Shown here: one piece after another, positions 1 to 10,000 of the stretch
How positions within the stretch are numbered: position 1 is the first letter of the stretch
Layout: each line of letters opens with the position of its first letter
Program-made: the position numbers and the translations under genes
Notes under the pieces: model-generated
The model's input: only the letters and a program-made list of their open reading frames with translations
Databases searched by the model: none
What the model was told of the DNA's origin: nothing
DNA from: Leptospira alexanderi serovar Manhao 3 str. L 60
GTDB lineage: Bacteria > Spirochaetota > Leptospiria > Leptospirales > Leptospiraceae
Reading direction: 5' to 3'
Length of the DNA: 10,000 nucleotides
Assembly: GCF_000243815.2 (NCBI RefSeq)
Contig: NZ_AHMT02000016.1
Location: forward strand, 60,001 to 70,000

Positions 1-1818
<1,818 letters not shown>

Positions 1819-1928
1819 TAAAAGCCTTTCCACAAACCGTAATCTTTTGTTCCTTACGCTCATATCCCGTTTCGTTCATCCTTATAAAGTGAGACAAACA
1901 CTAATTTTGCAACGGTGAATAACATCGA

Positions 1929-3029
<1,101 letters not shown>

Positions 3030-3241
3030 AAGTTATCTTACGTCATCCTAGAATTTTGGGCTTATCTAACTCGCTCTCAAAGTTAACCATTTCCGTTTAT
3101 AAACCGGGTTTCTACCTACGTAAAATTCTATCCTAGTTTCCAAAAATCAGAAACTTTTTTCCGGTTCTTTTTTATATCATACCAGTGAAATCCGATCCAC
3201 TGACTCATTACTCAGAGCTATATAATATAGTACTTAGAATT

Positions 3242-3428
3242 CTGTTTTACTACTCGGACGCATGAAAATGATACTCGAAAATAAGCGGTCGGTTTTGCAA
3301 AAATACAACGGTTCTCAAAAATTAAGTCAAATCGGGAAATCTCGACTTTTTAGAGGAAGATTCCAACATTCTAATTTTCGAAATAGTTTATCACAGTATT
3401 TTATTCATGCGTCCGAGTAGTAAAACAG
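3242..3428. repeat. Palindromic target site split by M1
   Basis: If M1 and one TA are removed, the flanks join into CTGTTTTAAAACAG, a perfect 14-bp palindrome centred on the TA used for insertion. The left half lies at 3243-3249 and the right half at 3421-3428. This explains why the inverted repeat of copy 1 seems to run about 8 bp beyond the element, whereas copy 2 lacks the extension. Preference for TA within a palindrome is known for Tc1/mariner-type transposition; applying it here is inference. Confidence 0.7.
3250..3420. mobile_element. 171-bp MITE-like element M1, copy 1 (intact ends)
   Basis: This is a short element without a transposase. Its terminal inverted repeats are perfect: CTACTCGGACGCATGAA at 3250-3266 and the reverse complement at 3404-3420. 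It is flanked by TA on both sides (3248-3249, 3421-3422), as expected for a TA target duplication. Subterminal inverted repeats (TCGAAAATAAG at 3275-3285 against CTAATTTTCGA at 3371-3381) add to the fold-back structure. The second copy at 7597-7766 differs by only three substitutions and one deleted base. One plus-strand frame is open from end to end: an ATG at 3262 runs 52 codons to a TAG that is the last three bases of the element. This may be chance or a relic of a transposase. The element must be moved in trans, most plausibly by an IS630/mariner-like transposase, judging from the TA target; none is present here. Confidence 0.85.
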
Positions 3429-3631
3429 AGATTTATCTCAAAATTCAAGGTATTCAATTATGTAGGGATCAGTAATATTCGAACCGAAAAGACGCCATGT
3501 TTTTTTAAACCGAATTTAGTCCCTTTCCAATCCGGGTTTTAAACTGCTTTATGAATTCCTAATAAACCAAACGAACCATCTCCGAAATGGGAAAGAAAAA
3601 CACAATCGGTAACAAATCGAATCTCTCCGTT

Positions 3632-5335
<1,704 letters not shown>

Positions 5336-5339
5336 GTCA

Positions 5340-5370
<31 letters not shown>

Positions 5371-5374
5371 CCTC

Positions 5375-5399
5375 TTCGTCCCAATCGGAAACGGACGAA
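5375..5399. promoter_or_regulatory. Inverted repeat in divergent control region
   Basis: TTCGTCC (5375-5381) and GGACGAA (5393-5399) form a perfect 7-bp inverted repeat with an 11-base spacer, so the half-site centres are 18 bases apart. A second, shorter pair (ACGGA 5391-5395, TCCGT 5410-5414) overlaps it and reaches the -35 box. It lies between the divergent radical SAM and hydrolase genes, 14 bases upstream of the -35. The layout would suit a dimeric regulator; no known operator is recognised. Confidence 0.35.
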
Positions 5400-5413
5400 T
5401 CGAATTTTATCCG

Positions 5414-5442
5414 TTGACCCTAAAGGATTTCCGAGTTATACT
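5414..5442 (+). promoter_or_regulatory. Sigma70-type promoter for the lipase-like gene
   Basis: TTGACC (5414-5419) and TATACT (5437-5442) are separated by exactly 17 bases. Each box differs from the TTGACA/TATAAT consensus at one position. The predicted start of transcription near 5449 would give a leader of about 20 bases. A strong ribosome binding site, AAGGAG (5456-5461), lies 7 bases before the ATG at 5469. This is the best promoter in the window. Confidence 0.7.
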
Positions 5443-5468
5443 TCGCAAGCAATAAAAGGAGTTCCGGC

Positions 5469-6731
<1,263 letters not shown>

Positions 6732-6756
6732 ATCGAAAAAGGCAATGAGGAAGTGG

Positions 6757-6781
6757 GGAGAAATTCATCTCCTTCGGAAGG
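6757..6781 (+). other. Two small adjacent hairpins after the hydrolase gene
   Basis: GGAGA/TCTCC (6757-6761 and 6768-6772, loop of 6) overlaps the perfect palindrome CCTTCGGAAGG (6771-6781), so the two folds compete. They lie 25-50 bases after the hydrolase stop and could slow or end transcription. There is no T-run, so an intrinsic terminator is not supported. The rest of 6732-6930 shows nothing I can name. Confidence 0.25.
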
Positions 6782-6931
6782 GGAACTTCTGGAAAATAAA
6801 AGACATTTGTGAATGAATACGAAGTTTCACCAATAAGTTTTAAACTTGTATCCCGTAAGAACCCACATAAGTATTTGGACCTGAAGATAAAATTCGTCGG
6901 AAGTACGACAAATCCTCTGTGAAACCCACAA

Positions 6932-6973
6932 CGCGCCCTAAACACCGACCCATAGGAAGGTGTTTGCTGAGTT
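6932..6973. repeat. 42-bp direct repeat R1, copy 1, with hairpin
   Basis: This 42-bp block recurs without mismatch at 7004-7045, 72 bases downstream. It contains a perfect 7-bp hairpin: AAACACC (6940-6946) and GGTGTTT (6959-6965) around a 12-base loop, and it ends in GCTGAGTT. Both copies lie in the gene-free stretch 6732-7228 upstream of the transposase remnant. They may be debris from an earlier insertion or a dispersed intergenic repeat; the function is unknown. Confidence 0.85.
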
Positions 6974-6974
6974 C

Positions 6975-6995
6975 AGGAAGCGTTGTGCCTGAGTT
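6975..6995. repeat. 21-bp direct repeat R2, copy 1
   Basis: The block beginning AGGAAGCGTTGTGCC and ending CTGAGTT is repeated exactly at 7137-7157. It directly follows R1 copy 1 and shares the terminal CTGAGTT with it, so R1 and R2 may be parts of one larger duplicated unit. Confidence 0.8.
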
Positions 6996-7003
6996 ATACC
7001 TTT

Positions 7004-7045
7004 CGCGCCCTAAACACCGACCCATAGGAAGGTGTTTGCTGAGTT
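7004..7045. repeat. 42-bp direct repeat R1, copy 2, with hairpin
   Basis: This is identical to the block at 6932-6973, including the AAACACC (7012-7018) / GGTGTTT (7031-7037) stem. The sequence after it differs from that after copy 1: a T-rich run and a GC-richer stretch replace R2. Duplication therefore ended at the GCTGAGTT boundary or was followed by a rearrangement. Confidence 0.85.
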
Positions 7046-7081
7046 TTCTTCGAGCGACCCGCAGGGAGTTGAGACATTATT

Positions 7082-7136
7082 ATTCCGATAAACAATAATC
7101 GGAATTCAATAAATTGCTCTCTACGGATCGCAATTT
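7082..7136. other. Two successive hairpins
   Basis: ATTCCGAT (7082-7089) pairs perfectly with ATCGGAAT (7098-7105) around an 8-base loop. AAATTGC (7111-7117) pairs with GCAATTT (7130-7136) around a 12-base loop. Neither is followed by a T-run, so they are not typical terminators. They sit between R1 copy 2 and R2 copy 2 and may be debris of another small element. Confidence 0.4.
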
Positions 7137-7157
7137 AGGAAGCGTTGTGCCTGAGTT
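7137..7157. repeat. 21-bp direct repeat R2, copy 2
   Basis: This is an exact copy of 6975-6995. It lies 72 bases before the transposase start and just before the sequence GGAGCCTGTTGAAAAAG (7176-7192), which may be the left end of the insertion sequence. No matching right end was found, because that side of the element is lost. Confidence 0.8.
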
Positions 7158-7228
7158 TCCCCGTGTTTGGCTCGGAGGAGCCTGTTGAAAAAGAGATGCA
7201 AAATTTGTGAAGCAGTTAGATTTGCATA

Positions 7229-8138
7229 ATGGCAAAGTTCAATAACACGGACCCGAATCAACTTAGGATGCATGTTTTAGATTTTCAGGAATTGATCGGA
7301 GAGGGACATCCGATCCACGGATTTAAGAAAGTTATAGATCGTTTAGATTTTGAGAATTTTGAAAAGAATTACCAAAACGATGAAACAGGTCGACCTGCAA
7401 TATCACCTAAGAAAGTAATTTCAGCACTTTTCTATTCGATATTAATCGGAAATCTCTCGATGAGAGAACTGTGTAGGTTATCGAAACTCAGAGCCGAGTT
7501 GATCTATCTTAAAGTGGTTTTATCGGCTTTGAAACGATTTCCATCGACGGAACGAAGATCAAAGCGAACGCAAATCCTGACGATATTGGAGACTTACTAC
7601 TCGGACGCATGAAAATGATACTCGAAAATAAACGGTCGGTTTTGCAAAAGTACAACGGTTCTCAAAAATTAAGTCAAATCGGGAAATCTCGACTTTTTAG
7701 AGGAAGATTCCAACATTCTAATTTTCGAAATAGTTTATCATAGTATTTTATTCATGCGTCCAGTAGTAAAAAAATTCGAAACCAGACTTAAACAAATCGA
7801 AAAAGTGAGTAAAAGAAAATTCAAAGAATGGGAAGCGTCCGCAGATTTGGAACATTCTAAAATACAAAACAAGAGAAAAGAATTCGAACGGAAAACAGAC
7901 AAGCTCAAGGAAGCTGTAAAATTCTTAAAAAAGCACAAAGACCGTCGTCGGGTTCATCTCTATGAGAGAAATTGCGATCTACAAAAAAGAAGAAGCGGCT
8001 TTATCGTAGGTTACAATGCGCAGGCGGCGGTCGATTATAAATCAAACATGATCATTTCATAATGTGTTGAGACCGGACAATCGGATACTCAGTTTACAGA
8101 AAAGATGATTCAAAAAGTTGAATCCTGTTATTCTTCTT
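7229..8138 (+). pseudogene. IS1182-like transposase, multiply broken remnant
   Basis: The N-terminal part (7229-7510) encodes the typical start of IS1182-type DDE transposases, including GRPAISPKKVISALFYSIL and the LSMREL motif of the DUF772-like domain. Four lesions follow. (1) Near 7511 the frame shifts and family comparison suggests a few dozen codons are missing; the reading resumes in another frame as FETISIDGTKIKANA, which includes the probable first catalytic Asp (7546-7548). (2) M1 interrupts it at the TA 7595-7596. (3) After M1 the frame continues (7769-8059) through a K/E-rich insert to GFIVGYNAQAAVDYKSN, then meets an in-frame TAA (8060-8062); matching-looking sequence (CVETGQSDTQFTEKM) continues beyond it. 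(4) It stops at M2 copy B, and the C-terminal part with the last catalytic residue is absent. It cannot make an active transposase. The strong reading-frame trace suggests fairly recent decay. Confidence 0.88.
7597..7766. mobile_element. 171-bp MITE-like element M1, copy 2 (170 bp)
   Basis: This is the same element as at 3250-3420 and in the same orientation, with three substitutions and one base lost in the right terminal repeat (GTCCAGTAG instead of GTCCGAGTAG). TA flanks lie at 7595-7596 and 7767-7768. Removing the element and one TA joins GGAGACTTA to AAAAAATTCGAA and restores an uninterrupted transposase frame (DIGDLKKFETRLKQ), which is strong internal evidence for the borders. The end-to-end frame of copy 1 is closed here by a CAG-to-TAG change. 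The damaged right end may impair further movement. Confidence 0.9.
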
Positions 8139-8140
8139 TA

Positions 8141-8234
8141 CTCATCCCTACATAATAGAGTGTCCAAAATTCTACATCTAAACGGGGATTTGTGCTAAAC
8201 TAAAATTGGCGGTACTCCTTTATGTAGAGATCAG
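8141..8234. mobile_element. Small TA-flanked element M2, copy B (94 bp)
   Basis: The inverted ends are CTCATCCCTACATAA (8141-8155) and TTATGTAGAGATCAG (8220-8234), 13 of 15 matching, each bordered by TA (8139-8140, 8235-8236). It is homologous to M2 copy A but lacks M1; the TA at 8179-8180 corresponds to the M1 insertion point there, so this copy approximates the empty site. The transposase trace ends exactly at its left edge, and the sequence to the right does not continue that protein. A deletion therefore accompanied or followed its insertion. It contains no gene. Confidence 0.65.
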
Positions 8235-8262
8235 TAATCTATTGGCGCTCGACAGGTCGGAA

Positions 8263-9965
<1,703 letters not shown>

Positions 9966-9983
9966 GAAAGACTCGTTTGATCG

Positions 9984-10000
9984 GAGAATATATTATTCTC
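9984..10000. promoter_or_regulatory. Inverted repeat upstream of the P83/100 gene
   Basis: GAGAATA (9984-9990) and TATTCTC (9994-10000) form a perfect 7-bp inverted repeat with a 3-base spacer, 48 bases upstream of the start codon and running to the window edge. It could be an operator or part of an AT-rich promoter; no known regulator site is recognised and no clear -35/-10 pair is visible. Confidence 0.3.

Larger units (their letters stand above)
3209..3474. mobile_element. Small TA-flanked element M2, copy A, interrupted by M1
   Basis: The 602-bp gap 3030-3631 has no credible gene. It holds this degenerate element, about 89 bp once the nested M1 is removed (3211-3249 joined to 3423-3472). 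The right end is TTATGTAGGGATCAG followed by TA; the left end, CTCAGAGCTATATAA preceded by TA, is an imperfect inverted match (10 of 15). Recognition rests mainly on comparison with copy B: the right ends agree at 18 of 19 positions, and the left 51 bases (M1 removed) agree at 34 of 51 without gaps. No reading frame lies in it. It is probably a non-autonomous, decayed transposon of a TA-targeting family such as IS630/mariner, though a non-mobile palindromic repeat remains possible. Nothing else stands out in the flanks 3030-3208 and 3475-3631. Confidence 0.55.

Noticed and set aside
3135..3160. AGTTTC/GAAACT stem followed by six Ts, resembling an intrinsic terminator on the plus strand
   Set aside because: The stem is short and has only two G-C pairs, and no plus-strand gene ends upstream of it; the neighbouring desaturase is read from the other strand.
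6932..7157. Regularly spaced repeats considered as a CRISPR array
   Set aside because: There are only two copies each of two different repeats, with unequal spacing and no cas genes.

Overview
The window looks like spirochaete DNA, most likely a Leptospira chromosome. It is AT-rich, with long K/E- and S-rich proteins. The best taxonomic marker is a P83/100-family protein (8263-9936, minus), whose conserved region around residues 90-190 is typical of spirochaetes. An IS1182-like transposase remnant and short decayed insertion elements between ordinary genes fit Leptospira as well. The genus is inferred from family knowledge; no search was run.

Layout, left to right: (1) the 3' part of a membrane-bound hybrid histidine kinase (plus strand, open at the left edge); (2) a convergent membrane fatty-acid desaturase (minus); (3) a 600-bp gene-free stretch holding two nested small transposons; (4) a B12-binding-domain radical SAM protein (minus); (5) a divergent control region with a well-formed sigma70-type promoter and an inverted repeat; (6) an alpha/beta hydrolase of lipase type with a variant nucleophile motif (plus); (7) a 500-bp gene-free stretch with direct repeats and hairpins; (8) a heavily broken IS1182-like transposase carrying a second copy of the 171-bp element and cut off at its 3' side by a second small element; (9) the secreted P83/100-family protein (minus), which has a clear ribosome binding site.

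The five intact genes are each flanked by convergent or divergent neighbours. There is no sign of an operon or shared pathway, although the desaturase and the lipase-like hydrolase both plausibly act on lipids.

The most interesting signal is the mobile DNA. A 171-bp element without a transposase (called M1 here) occurs twice, about 98% identical, with 17-bp terminal inverted repeats and TA flanks. One copy (3250-3420) sits at the centre TA of a perfect 14-bp palindrome inside a second, about 90-bp, TA-flanked element (M2). The other copy (7597-7766) interrupts the transposase; removing it plus one TA restores the transposase frame exactly, which fixes the borders and the TA duplication. A second M2 copy (8141-8234) marks the broken end of the transposase and resembles an empty site for the first. 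I found no CRISPR array, tRNA, rRNA, defence system or other clearly new multi-gene system.
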